Origin: JANYJJ01 sp038241115 | Lineage (GTDB): Bacteria; Pseudomonadota; Gammaproteobacteria; Burkholderiales; Burkholderiaceae_C | Assembly (NCBI GenBank): GCA_038241115.1 | Contig: JBBRGA010000028.1 | Coordinates: 1 to 27,608 of the forward strand | Reading direction: 5' to 3' | Length of the DNA stretch: 27,608 nt | Shown: positions 17,522-26,128 of the stretch, piece by piece | Position numbering within the stretch: position 1 is the first letter of the stretch | Layout: the number at the start of each line of letters is the position of its first letter | Made by a program: the position numbers and the translations under genes | Notes under the pieces: generated by a model | Seen by the model: the letters and a program-made list of their open reading frames with translations, nothing else | Database searches by the model: none | Told to the model about the DNA's origin: nothing

Positions 17522-19557
17522 TCAGTCCCCCAGCACCAAACCTTCACGCCGTGGATCGGCACCGCCAACATAAGTGGCGACGCCACCCACTTGCGTTTTG
17601 ATGATGGTGCCCGTGCCGCTGGACTGCGCCGCCACGTTGACCGTGTGGCCCAACGCGCGCAAGCCGATCACCAAGGGATCGTCCGCGCCGTTGGCACTGG
17701 TCTTGATGACGTTGGGGTGCTCGCCGCCAATGCCGGTGGTGGCGCTGTTGCTGGCCCCGAAGTTGATCATTGAGGTGGCCTGCTGCGCGTCCATGCCCCA
17801 GTCCAAAGCGCCCACCAGGGTTTTGCTCACGAACTGGATGATGGCTGCGCCGCCGGGTGACCCAGTGCCCATGACGAAGTCGCCGCGCAGCCGTCTGCCG
17901 CTTTGGCAAACACCAAAGTCGGTGCCATGGAACTGCGAGGCCGCTTGAGCGGGGCCACGCGGTTGGCGATGGGGCCAGACGCGTCGCTGGGCTGGAAGGA
18001 AAAGTCGGTGAGCTGGTTGTTCAGCAAGAAGCCACGTGTCATGCGGAACGAGCCCATCGAACTTTCTACGGTGGTGGTCATCACGACCACGTTGCCTTCT
18101 TTATCGACGATGGTCATGTGGGTCGTGCCCACACCTTCGGCAGCGCTCGAGCCGGTGGGCACGAAGCCGGGGAAAACGCCCGCGGTGGCCACGCCCATGC
18201 TCCTGTCGTAGCGGATCAAATTGGCACGGCCGCGCAGGTAGTCTTTGTTGATGAGTGCATCAAAGGCGTTGCCCGTTGACGTGGCACCAGGCAACGCGAT
18301 GAAGTCGGTGTCGGCCACGTATTTATTGCGATCGGCATAGGCCAAGCGCTGTGCCTCCGTCACCAGGTGCACGCCCAGAACAGATGGCTTGCCGCCTTCG
18401 CTGTCCATGGCGGTGGGTGCGAACCCGGCCATGTAGTAGTTTTCCAAAATGCCCAGGGTTTGTGCCACCGCGATGCCGCCCGAGGACGGCGGCGGCATGC
18501 CGCAAACGATGTTGTTGCGGTAGCTGCTGCACACAGCAGCGCGTTTGACAGCCTTGTAGCCGGCCAGGTCGCTCATCTCGGTCAGCCCAGGCGTGAGTGC
18601 AATGGTGGTCGGGCCGCTGCCCACGCTGGCTTTGATCTTGTCGACGATGGACTGCGCAATCGGGCCGGTGTACACGGCGTTGGCGCCGCCGCTGGCGATG
18701 GCGGCCAAGGTGTCAGCGTAAGGCTGATTTTTCAGCAGCGTGCCCAGCGCTTTAGGCGCGTAGTCGGGGCCGGGGCCGTAAAAATAAGCGGTTGCTTCGG
18801 CATCAACCAGCAATGACGCTTTGTTGGCGACGATGGCGTCGGCCATGCGGCCGCTGATCTTGAAGCCGTCGGTGGCCAGCTTGGTGCCTGCGCCGAACAA
18901 ACCGTTCCAGGCCAGTTTGCCGTTTTCTTGGTGCGCCAACTCGAGCATGCGCACCGCACCGGGCGTGCCGACCGAGCGGCCGCTGGCGCGGACGCCGCCA
19001 AAGGCTGCGCCGTCGCTGGTGGCGCTGGCCGGTGCCGGCAATGGGTAGGCCAAGTTGGTGGCGCTGATGTAGCGCAGGTAGTCGGGCGTGGCGGCCGCCG
19101 GCGCTTGCTCGCGGCCGTCATAGGCTTGCACCACCTTGGTTTTGGCGTTGTAGTGCAGCATGAAAGCACCACCACCCAAGCCAGACGATTGCGGCTCGAC
19201 CAAGTCCAACACCGCTTGCACAGCCACTGCCGCATCGACCGCGCTGCCGCCTTGTTTCAGCACTTCGCAACCGGCTTGAGACGCCAGCGGGTTGGCTGTG
19301 ACGACCATGTAGTTTTTGCCGCTTACTGGCTTGGCACCGACCTTGTAGCCTGACGAGGGTTCAGGCAAGGACGGGTCACCCGGCAAACCCGAGCCGACCA
19401 CCACGGTGCCACCGCTGCTGGTGGTTTGCAGACACGAAGTGCTTGCCACCGCGTTGTCGTCATTGCCACCGCAAGCGGCCAAAGAGGCGCTGAACGCCAC
19501 CGGCAGCGTCCACCAAAACGCACGCATGGTTAAAAATCGTCTGGGCTGAGTCATCAT
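17522..19557 (-). pseudogene. ggt: Gamma-glutamyltransferase, frameshifted (about 678 codons if repaired)
   Basis: Family enzyme that cleaves gamma-glutamyl bonds (glutathione), normally self-cleaving into two subunits. It starts at ATG 19557 (GGGGA upstream) and has a lipoprotein signal, ending SASLAAC. Conserved parts include GGSAVDAAVAVQAVLDLVEP, GLGGGAFMLHYN, RSVGTPGAVRMLELAH and GMPPPSSGGIAVAQ. The autoprocessing nucleophile is the first Thr of VGTTHMTIVD (codon 18124-18126). The frame breaks near 17884-17891: it reads KAADG then CAATSS and stops at 17827, while the shifted frame continues with GDFVMGTGSPGGAAI to 17522. One added base (GGC-TG to GGC-CTG) restores the family sequence. The GSPGG loop, needed for activity, lies beyond the break. 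A sequencing error is possible; if the frameshift is real, the gene is dead. Confidence 0.85.
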
Positions 19558-19648
19558 GGGTTCCCCATAGTTAACGAATAGAGGTGTGACGAATGTCACA
19601 GCAATTCATTGTGGATCAACTCGCAGAAAGAACGGCTGGAGCGTGTTC

Positions 19649-20821
19649 ATGAATGCGTGGAGCGCCACAGCAGTGGTCTTTCGCAAGGAGTGGACCGACG
19701 CCTTTCGCGATCGCCGCACGCTGTTGGTGGTGTTGCTGTCCAGTGTCTTGATGGGCCCGCTGGTGTTGATTGCGCTGTCGGCGTTTGTGGCCACGTTTGA
19801 GGCGCGCGCCGAGAAGCGCGAGGTGGTGGTGCAAGGCATGGCCAACGCACCCACGCTGATGAATTATTTCCAGCGTCAGACCTATCAAATCAAAACCGCC
19901 CCCGCCGATTTCGAAGCCCAGCTGCGCGCCTCGACACTGACCGACCCGGTGTTGGTGATACCGAGCGATTTCGAGGCCGCCTTGCTGCGCGGTGAGATGC
20001 CCGCGCTGCAAGTCATCAGCGACAGCGCCAACAAGCAGGCCGAGTCGGGCACGGGCAGGCTGGGTCGTTTGCTGGACGGCTTCAACCGCGAGCGCGCTAG
20101 TTTGAACCTGGCCTTGCGCGGCGTGGCGCCCGAGCTGTTGCAGGCGGTGCAGGTGGACGAAAGTGATCTGGCCAGCACGCAAACCCGGGCCACGCAAGTC
20201 ACGGGCATGCTGCCTTTTTTCGTGCTGATGGCAGTGCTCTACGGTGCGCTGAACGCCGCGCTGGACACCACCGCAGGCGAGCGAGAGCGCGGCTCGCTCG
20301 AGCCGCTGCTGATGAACCCCGCGCCGCACTGGGCGTTGGTGTTGGGCAAATGGGGCGCGGTGGCCAGCCTGAGCATGTTGATCGCGGTTCTGAGCTGCTT
20401 CAGCTTCTTACCGGCGCAGTGGCTTTTGCGAAGTGACACCTTGCAGGCGCTGTTTCAGTTTGGCCTGCGCGAGGCGCTGCTGTTTTTGGTGGTTTTGTTG
20501 CCGCTGGCGGCAGCGTTGTCTGCGGTGTTGATGGCGGTGGCCATACGCTGCAAAAGCTTCAAAGAAGCGCAGGCCAACAGCACGGTGGTGATCCTGGGGG
20601 TGTCGTTGATGCCGTTGGTCACGGTGTTCAATCTTGGCGGCGAAGCGGCGTGGCATTTGTGGGTGCCTGCGCTGGCGCAAAACACCCTGATGACGCGGGT
20701 GCTGAAGGGCGAAGACTTCAGCGCCGCGCAAGTGTTGATTCCGCTTTTGGTGTGCGTGCTGTTGACAGTGGCTGGCGTTTGGTTTGTGGGACAGAAGTTG
20801 CGCAGCGCGGCGGTTCGGTGA
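19649..20821 (+). CDS. ABC-2 type exporter permease, NatB type
   Basis: Membrane subunit of an ABC-2 exporter, about 390 residues. It begins MNAWSATAVVFRKEWTDAFR, the usual cytoplasmic start of NatB proteins, then a first membrane helix (about 27-50), a large extracytoplasmic domain, and a C-terminal bundle starting near TGMLPFFVLMAVLYGALNAA. The cytoplasmic loop TTAGERERGSLEPLLMNP is the ABC-2 signature that contacts the ATPase. The start at ATG 19649 is supported by GGAGCG seven bases upstream; the open frame reaches back to 19586. Its ATPase partner is most likely the NatA-type gene at 16686-17450. The opposite-strand ggt starts 92 bases upstream, so this gene must now have its own promoter or rely on read-through. 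Confidence 0.92.
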   Translation: MNAWSATAVVFRKEWTDAFRDRRTLLVVLLSSVLMGPLVLIALSAFVATFEARAEKREVVVQGMANAPTLMNYFQRQTYQIKTAPADFEAQLRASTLTDPVLVIPSDFEAALLRGEMPALQVISDSANKQAESGTGRLGRLLDGFNRERASLNLALRGVAPELLQAVQVDESDLASTQTRATQVTGMLPFFVLMAVLYGALNAALDTTAGERERGSLEPLLMNPAPHWALVLGKWGAVASLSMLIAVLSCFSFLPAQWLLRSDTLQALFQFGLREALLFLVVLLPLAAALSAVLMAVAIRCKSFKEAQANSTVVILGVSLMPLVTVFNLGGEAAWHLWVPALAQNTLMTRVLKGEDFSAAQVLIPLLVCVLLTVAGVWFVGQKLRSAAVR

Positions 20822-20864
20822 CGGCGGGGCCGCATGAGCCAAGCCGTGCTGTCAAGCAGTCTCG

Positions 20865-21797
20865 TCAAGCCACAGCGCGTCGACCTCGGCTGCGAGACTG
20901 CTCGCGGGCCAGCTCGATGAATTCGGCCGCGGCTGGCTTGAGCGTCAAACCACGCCGCCACACCACGCCGACGTCCACCGTGGGCACTTCGTCGCGCAGT
21001 TGACGCGCCTCCACATGTTCGGCGTCCAGCGTCCACGGCCGGTATAAAAAATCGGGCAACACCGCCAAGCCCAAACCGGCACCCACCAGCGAGCGCACTG
21101 CCTCTAGCGAACTGGTGCGCAACATGCGACGCGGCTTGAGCGCGTGGCGCGCCCACACGCCTGACATCAACTCGTGAATACGGTCGGCCTCGAGCACGAT
21201 CTGGTCGCAGCCGGCGCAATCGGCCAAGGTCAATTCGCTGCGCGTGGCCAGCGGGTGGTTGGCGGCCAACCAGACACGGTTGGGGCTGCGCGTGAGGGTT
21301 TCGCTGACCAGGGCCTGCGGCTCACTCAACACATTGCTCACCATGATGGCCACATCGAGCTCGCCGTTGATAAGCAGATGTTCCAAAAAGCGCGGCTCTT
21401 CCTCGGTCACCTGCACCTCCACGGCCGGAGAGTGGCGTCTGAAGCGACGCAGCAATTCGCTGAGGTAGTAGCCCGCGACCAAGCTGGTCACGCCGATGCT
21501 CAACTCGCCGCGCAAGCCCTCGGTTTGTTCGGTGCCGTGCAAGCGGGTGGCTTCGGCCACGCTGCTGATAACGCGTCGCGCGCTGACCAAAAACCGATGG
21601 CCTTGCGGCGTCAGCAACATCCCCTTCGAGCTGCGCTCAAACAGCGCGCTGCCGAGCTCGCTCTCCAATTCCAGCATCGAGGTGGTGACCGCGCTTTGCG
21701 CGATGTTCAGCATGCGCGAAGCCGCGGCCACCGAGCCTGTTTCCGCCACTGCAGTGAAGTATCGAAACTGGCGCAGGGTGAGGTGACGATGGTTCAT
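20865..21797 (-). CDS. LysR-family transcriptional regulator
   Basis: DNA-binding regulator of 310 residues. The N-terminal winged helix-turn-helix is LRQFRYFTAVAETGSVAAAS plus LNIAQSAVTTSMLELESELG and LFERSSKGMLLTPQGHRFL. The C-terminal effector domain follows (GELSIGVTSLVAGYYLSELL, GELDVAIMVSN, LVGAGLGLAVLPDFL). It lies divergent to the ydcS-like gene with a 171-base shared control region that has a LysR-type box at 21844-21858, so it probably controls the transport operon and itself. In E. coli the corresponding cluster is flanked by a MocR/GntR regulator (YdcR), so the regulator type differs here. The start at ATG 21797 lacks a strong ribosome binding site. The inducer is unknown; a polyamine-related metabolite is a reasonable guess. 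Confidence 0.93.
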   Translation of the reverse strand: MNHRHLTLRQFRYFTAVAETGSVAAASRMLNIAQSAVTTSMLELESELGSALFERSSKGMLLTPQGHRFLVSARRVISSVAEATRLHGTEQTEGLRGELSIGVTSLVAGYYLSELLRRFRRHSPAVEVQVTEEEPRFLEHLLINGELDVAIMVSNVLSEPQALVSETLTRSPNRVWLAANHPLATRSELTLADCAGCDQIVLEADRIHELMSGVWARHALKPRRMLRTSSLEAVRSLVGAGLGLAVLPDFLYRPWTLDAEHVEARQLRDEVPTVDVGVVWRRGLTLKPAAAEFIELAREQSRSRGRRAVA

Positions 21798-21843
21798 GGA
21801 CGGCAGTGACTTGCGAGGCAAGCGATCTGGGAAAACCCGAAGT

Positions 21844-21858
21844 ATCTGATTTTTAGAT
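21844..21858. promoter_or_regulatory. LysR-type operator (ATC-N9-GAT)
   Basis: ATCTGATTTTTAGAT is a palindromic ATC-N9-GAT with the T-N11-A core of LysR recognition sites. Its centre is about 66 bases upstream of the start point predicted from the promoter at 21882-21910, the usual position of the LysR recognition site at activated promoters. Confidence 0.65.
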
Positions 21859-21881
21859 GGGTCGAATTTTGAATATTGAAG

Positions 21882-21910
21882 TTCACAGTCATGCGTGACC
21901 TCGCTATGGT
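21882..21910 (+). promoter_or_regulatory. Predicted sigma70 promoter of the ydcS-patD cluster
   Basis: TTCACA (21882-21887, five of six) and TATGGT (21905-21910, four of six) are spaced by 17 bases. Transcription would start near 21917, giving a leader of about 52 bases with AGGAGA before the ydcS start codon. The weak -10 fits a promoter that needs an activator. Confidence 0.6.
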
Positions 21911-21968
21911 TCGGTTCCAGTCTGTGCCTACCGCACGGTGTTTGCTCACACCAGGAGAACCTCACCCC

Positions 21969-23135
21969 ATGAAGCGCCTCACCCTGTCTTTGCTGGCCGT
22001 CGCCGCGTCTGCTGCGATCACCATTCCCGCCGCCGCTGACAAAGGCGCGCTGAAAAAACTCGGCAAGGGCGAAGGCCAGGTCGACATCGTGGCGTGGGCC
22101 GGCTACATCGAACGCGGTGCCACTGACAAGGCCTTTGATTGGGTCACGGACTTTGAGAAAAAAACCGGCTGCAAAGTGAACGTGAAAACAGCTGGCACCT
22201 CCGATGAGATGGTGTCGCTGATGAACGAAGGCGGCTTTGATTTGGTCACCGCGTCGGGCGACGCCAGCAGCCGCTTGATTCGCGGCAAAAAAATTGCGCC
22301 GCTCAACATCAGCCTGATTCCGAGCTTCAAAAACGTCGATGTGCGCCTGCAAAAAGCGCCCTGGCATTTTGAGAACAACACCCACTACGGCGTGCCCTAC
22401 CAGTGGGGCTGGAATGTGCTGATGTACAACACGGCGGTCTTCAAAGACAAGCCGCCCACCAGCTGGAGCGTGGTGTTTGAAGAACAAATGCTGCCTGACG
22501 GCAAGAGCAACAAAGGTCGTGTGCAAGCCTTTGACGGCCCGATTCACATTGCCGATGCGGCGCTGTACCTGATGAAGAAGAACCCGGCTTTGGGCATCAA
22601 GAACCCGTACGAGCTGAACGAAGCCCAGTACAAAGCCGCGCTCGACACCCTGCGCGCACAGCGCAAGATCGTTGGCAAGTATTGGCACGACGCATTTGTG
22701 CAAATCGACGACTTCACCAACGAAGGCGTGGTGGCTTCGGGTTCATGGCAGTTTCAAGCCAACATTCTGAAAAGCAAAAACCGCCCGATTGCCACCACCG
22801 TTCCTGTCGAGAACGCCACCGGTTGGGCCGACAGCACCATGCTGCACGCCGATGCCAAGCACCCCAACTGCGCCTACATGTGGATGGAGCATTCGCTGAA
22901 CCCGAAGCTGCAAGGCGACTTGTCGGCTTGGTTCGGCTCGGTGCCTGCGGTGCCGGCCGCGTGCAAGGGCAACAAGCTGTTGGGTGATGATGGATGCGCG
23001 CGTCAAGGCTTCGATGCCTTTGACAGAATTGCGTTTTGGCGCACCCCGACGTCTCAGTGCGCTTCGCAAAACAACCAGTGCATTCCGTATCACAAATGGG
23101 TGTCGGACTACATCGCGGTGTTGGGCGGACGTTGA
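21969..23135 (+). CDS. ydcS: Periplasmic binding protein of a polyamine-type ABC importer (YdcS-like)
   Basis: Periplasmic solute-binding protein, 388 residues, with signal peptide MKRLTLSLLAVAASAAITIP (cleavage near residue 24). The mature part follows E. coli YdcS closely: DIVAWAGYIERGATDK, FDWVTDFEKKTGCKVNVKTA, TSDEMVSLMNEGGFDLVTAS, LPDGKSNKGRVQAFDGPIHI, KYWHDAFVQIDDFTNEGVVA and GWADSTMLHADAKHPNCAYM. The end, WVSDYIAVLGGR, also matches. YdcS belongs to the spermidine/putrescine-binding protein group, and E. coli YdcS has also been reported as a polyhydroxybutyrate synthase. The start is ATG 21969 with AGGAGA upstream; the frame extends to 21876 without similarity. It is the first gene of a ydcSTUV-patD-like cluster, divergent from a LysR gene. 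Confidence 0.93.
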   Translation: MKRLTLSLLAVAASAAITIPAAADKGALKKLGKGEGQVDIVAWAGYIERGATDKAFDWVTDFEKKTGCKVNVKTAGTSDEMVSLMNEGGFDLVTASGDASSRLIRGKKIAPLNISLIPSFKNVDVRLQKAPWHFENNTHYGVPYQWGWNVLMYNTAVFKDKPPTSWSVVFEEQMLPDGKSNKGRVQAFDGPIHIADAALYLMKKNPALGIKNPYELNEAQYKAALDTLRAQRKIVGKYWHDAFVQIDDFTNEGVVASGSWQFQANILKSKNRPIATTVPVENATGWADSTMLHADAKHPNCAYMWMEHSLNPKLQGDLSAWFGSVPAVPAACKGNKLLGDDGCARQGFDAFDRIAFWRTPTSQCASQNNQCIPYHKWVSDYIAVLGGR

Positions 23136-23180
23136 TGGTTTGACTGACGCGCCGCAGGACTCGGCCGCCAGACTCCATCG

Positions 23181-23216
23181 CAGCGCGCAGACCGTGTTCG
23201 GCCGCGCGCTGTTTTT
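23181..23216 (+). terminator. Terminator-like hairpin between ydcS and ydcT (attenuator)
   Basis: CAGCGCGC (23181-23188) pairs perfectly with GCGCGCTG (23204-23211) around a 15-base loop and is followed by TTTTT. It lies inside the gene cluster, so it probably lets a fraction of transcripts stop after the binding-protein gene and keeps that protein in excess over the membrane parts. Confidence 0.7.
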
Positions 23217-23261
23217 ATTGATGCCCGCCGCTTTGACTTTCACCCGAGTGACTTGCCTCTT

Positions 23262-24287
23262 ATGACCGCCGCTGTTGGTCTTGAAAATTTAAGTTGTATC
23301 TTTTCTGGCGCTCGCGGCAAGTCAGGCGCTGAAGTGCGCGCGGTAGACGGCGTCAACTTGAAGGTCGAAGCGGGGGAGTTTTTCACCTTGCTGGGGCCTT
23401 CGGGCTCGGGCAAGACCACTTGCCTGCGCATGATTGGCGGCTTCACGCTGCCCACCGCCGGGCGCGTGCTCATCAACGGAGTGGACGTATCGCAGCAGCC
23501 GCCTTATGCGCGCCCTGTGAACACGGTGTTTCAGGATTACGCGCTGTTCCCGCACATGAGCATTCGCGACAACGTCGCTTACTCGCTGATGGTGCGCAAG
23601 GTGCCTAAGGCGACGCGTTTGAAGCGCGCTGACGAGTTGCTGGAGTTGGTGCAGCTGGGCAGCGCGGCCGAGCGCAGACCGGCGCAACTCTCGGGCGGCC
23701 AACGTCAGCGCGTGGCCTTGGCGCGCGCGCTGATCAGCGCGCCGCAAGTTCTGTTGCTCGATGAACCTCTGGGTGCCCTCGACTTGAAGCTGCGCGAGCA
23801 AATGCAAACCGAATTGAAGGCCTTGCAGCGCAAGCTCGGCATCACCTTTGTGTTCATTACCCACGACCAAAATGAAGCCTTGTCAATGAGCGATCGAATT
23901 GGCGTGTTCAACCAAGGCAAGCTCGAACAAGTCGACACACCGCAGAGGCTTTACAACGCACCCACCACCCGCTTCGTGGCTCAGTTTGTAGGTGCGGCCA
24001 ACGTGCTCGACGGCAATGTGGCGCGTCAGTTGACAGGGCATGCAAGCGCGATGCTGCGACCCGAGCGCATTCAACTTGGCGCGCAGTCGAATGCCAAGGT
24101 GAGCGGCGTGGTCAGCGAGGTGCAGTACTTCGGTGCATTTACGCGCATCAAGGTGAGCGCCATGAACGCGCAGGTGCAGGCCGATCTGCCCGAGAGCCTG
24201 GGGCAGGCGGTGCCGCAAACGGGTGCGACAGTTCACTTGCATTGGGACGATCGTGCGGTGCATCCATTGGCTGTTGCGTTGGCATGA
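23262..24287 (+). CDS. ydcT: ABC importer ATP-binding protein (PotA/YdcT-like)
   Basis: Cytoplasmic ATPase that powers the YdcS-dependent importer; 341 residues. Walker A GPSGSGKTT lies at 45-53, the Q-loop is in VFQDYALFPHM, LSGGQ is at 143-147, Walker B VLLLDEPLGALD follows, and the switch His is in FITHDQNEALSMSDRIG. The C-terminal third is the TOBE-like regulatory domain typical of PotA/MalK ATPases (MLRPERIQLG). The start is ATG 23262; a TTG at 23253 would add three residues. The stop overlaps the next gene's start by ATGA (24284-24287). A terminator-like hairpin precedes it, so its expression is probably lower than that of ydcS. Confidence 0.94.
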   Translation: MTAAVGLENLSCIFSGARGKSGAEVRAVDGVNLKVEAGEFFTLLGPSGSGKTTCLRMIGGFTLPTAGRVLINGVDVSQQPPYARPVNTVFQDYALFPHMSIRDNVAYSLMVRKVPKATRLKRADELLELVQLGSAAERRPAQLSGGQRQRVALARALISAPQVLLLDEPLGALDLKLREQMQTELKALQRKLGITFVFITHDQNEALSMSDRIGVFNQGKLEQVDTPQRLYNAPTTRFVAQFVGAANVLDGNVARQLTGHASAMLRPERIQLGAQSNAKVSGVVSEVQYFGAFTRIKVSAMNAQVQADLPESLGQAVPQTGATVHLHWDDRAVHPLAVALA

Positions 24288-25240
24288 CCATGGGCCTTGC
24301 GATAGCTGCGCCTGCGCGGGCCTTTGCGCCGAGCTTTCGCCGCCGCGTGTCGGATGCGCTCTACACGCGCAGGGGATTGCTGCTGCTCGCGTTGCTTGCG
24401 CCGCCCCTGCTTTGGTTTGGCGTGATTTATCTGGGCGCACTGTTTGCCCTGCTTGCCAATGCGTTTTTCAGCCTGGACGACTACACCGGCCAAGTGGTGC
24501 GCGAGTTGTCGTTGAAGAACTTTGTGGAGCTAGCCGGTGGTGCCAACGTCGACGTGGCGGTGCGCACCGTGGTCATGGCCATCAGCGTGACATTGGCCAG
24601 TGTGGGGCTGGCTTTTCCCCTGGCTTACTACATGGCCCGACACGCCACCGGCGCTCAAAAAGCGTTCCTCTACATCGCGGTAATGCTGCCCTTGTGGTCG
24701 AGCTATTTGGTGCGGCTGTACGCCTGGAAATTGCTGTTGGCCAAAGAAGGCGCGGTGTCTTGGTTGGCAGCGCAACTGCACGCCACCTGGTTGTTGGACA
24801 GCTTGCTCGCCACACCGCTCATCGGCGGCCCCAGCCTGAGTTTTTCCACACTGGGCACCTTCCTGGTGTTTGTGTACATGTGGCTGCCCTTCATGGTGCT
24901 GCCCATCATGGCCGCGGTAGAGCGCATACCGGGCTCATTGATCGAAGCCTCGGGGGACTTGGGCGCACCGCCACGCACCACATTTTGGAAAGTGATATTT
25001 CCCTTGGCCATGCCAGGTGTGGCAGCCGGTTCCATCTTTACTTTTTCACTGACCTTGGGCGACTACATCGTGCCGCAGGTCATCGGTAACAGCACGCTGT
25101 ACATCGGTCAGGTGGTCTACATGCAGCAAGGCGTGGCGGGCAACGTGCCGTTCGCGGCTGCGTTCTCCCTGGTGCCCATCGTGGTGATTGGGATTTATCT
25201 GTGGTTTGCCAAGCGCTTAGGAGCCTTTGATGCCATGTAA
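24284..25240 (+). CDS. ydcU: ABC importer permease (PotB/YdcU-like)
   Basis: First inner-membrane subunit of the polyamine-type importer, 318 residues. The N-terminus has a helix after RRGLLLLALLAPPLLWFGVI, and the PotB-like pattern follows: RTVVMAISVTLASVGLAFPL, AYYMARHATGAQKAFLYIAV, and the EAA loop IEASGDLGAPPRTTFWKVIF (EAxxDLGA). This is followed by SLTLGDYIVPQVIGNSTLYI. The start at 24284 was chosen because its ATG overlaps the ydcT stop (ATGA), implying translational coupling; ATG 24290 is two codons later. The frame is open to 24242 inside ydcT, which is not meaningful. Confidence 0.93.
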   Translation: MTMGLAIAAPARAFAPSFRRRVSDALYTRRGLLLLALLAPPLLWFGVIYLGALFALLANAFFSLDDYTGQVVRELSLKNFVELAGGANVDVAVRTVVMAISVTLASVGLAFPLAYYMARHATGAQKAFLYIAVMLPLWSSYLVRLYAWKLLLAKEGAVSWLAAQLHATWLLDSLLATPLIGGPSLSFSTLGTFLVFVYMWLPFMVLPIMAAVERIPGSLIEASGDLGAPPRTTFWKVIFPLAMPGVAAGSIFTFSLTLGDYIVPQVIGNSTLYIGQVVYMQQGVAGNVPFAAAFSLVPIVVIGIYLWFAKRLGAFDAM

Positions 25241-25260
25241 CGGATGCGCGAGGCATCGTC

Positions 25261-26061
25261 ATGCGAACTGACCGCCCGGCGGGTTGGGGCCTCAAGCTCA
25301 GCGCCTGGGGCGTGATCGCGTTCCTGCACATCCCGCTGCTGCTCATCATTCTTTACGCCTTCAGCGCCGAAGACAAAACCTATCAATTTCCGCCGCCCGC
25401 CCTGACCACCAAATGGTTTGCGGTGGCATGGGGCCGCGACGACGTATGGGCCGCCATGCGCATGAGCTTTGAGGTGGCGGCGTGGTCATCGGCCATCGCG
25501 GTGGTGCTGGGCACGCTGGCCGCAGGTGCCATGGCGCGCAGCAGCTTTTTTGGGCGCGACAGCATCAACTTGCTGTTGGTGTTGCCCATCGCCCTGCCCG
25601 GCATCATCACCGGCATTGCGCTGCGCTCGGGCTTGGGCACGTTGGAAATCCCGTTCAGTTTTTGGACCATCGTGATCGGCCACGCCACGTTCTGTGTGGT
25701 GGTGGTGTTCAACAACGCGGTGGCGCGACTGCGGCGTTTGAACCCCAACCTGATCGAAGCGTCGATGGACTTGGGAGCCGATTATTTTCAAACCCTGCGC
25801 TACATCATCTTGCCGCAGCTCGGCTCAGCCTTGTTGGCCGGTGCGCTGCTCGCGTTTGCTTTGAGCTTTGACGAGGTCATCGTCACCACCTTCACCGCAG
25901 GCCAACAAACCACGCTGCCCATTTGGATGCTGCAAGAGTTGATACGGCCGCGTCAGCGCCCTGTTACCAACGTGGTGGCCGTCGTCGTCATCGCGCTCAC
26001 ATTCATACCCATCCTCGCCGCTTACAGCCTGACCCGCGCAGACGAGCCCAACCCGCGCTGA
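25261..26061 (+). CDS. ydcV: ABC importer permease (PotC/YdcV-like)
   Basis: Second inner-membrane subunit of the same importer, 266 residues and about six membrane helices. It starts with a helix at LSAWGVIAFLHIPLLLIILY. The family segments NLLLVLPIALPGIITGIALR and the EAA loop IEASMDLGADYFQTLRYIIL are clear. The segment AFALSFDEVIVTTFTAGQQT matches PotC/YdcV closely, and TLPIWMLQELIRPRQRPVTN follows. It begins 21 bases after ydcU on the same strand and precedes patD by 67 bases. Substrate assignment follows the cluster. Confidence 0.93.
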   Translation: MRTDRPAGWGLKLSAWGVIAFLHIPLLLIILYAFSAEDKTYQFPPPALTTKWFAVAWGRDDVWAAMRMSFEVAAWSSAIAVVLGTLAAGAMARSSFFGRDSINLLLVLPIALPGIITGIALRSGLGTLEIPFSFWTIVIGHATFCVVVVFNNAVARLRRLNPNLIEASMDLGADYFQTLRYIILPQLGSALLAGALLAFALSFDEVIVTTFTAGQQTTLPIWMLQELIRPRQRPVTNVVAVVVIALTFIPILAAYSLTRADEPNPR

Positions 26062-26077
26062 GCCTCGACCTGTAAAA

Positions 26078-26122
26078 ACTGAACGTACTGAACGCACTGA
26101 ACGCACTGAACTCACTGAAGGA
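26078..26122 (+). repeat. Five-copy 9-bp tandem repeat before patD
   Basis: Five consecutive 9-base units: actgaacgt, actgaacgc, actgaacgc, actgaactc and actgaagga. The array fills most of the 67-base gap between ydcV and patD. The last unit supplies the ribosome binding site (AAGGAG) of patD. Two middle units are identical; the outer ones have one to three changes. Confidence 0.93.
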
Positions 26123-26128
26123 GCCCAC

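Noticed and set aside
26078..26122. Possible CRISPR-like array
   Set aside because: Units are 9 bases with no spacers between them, so this is a simple tandem repeat.
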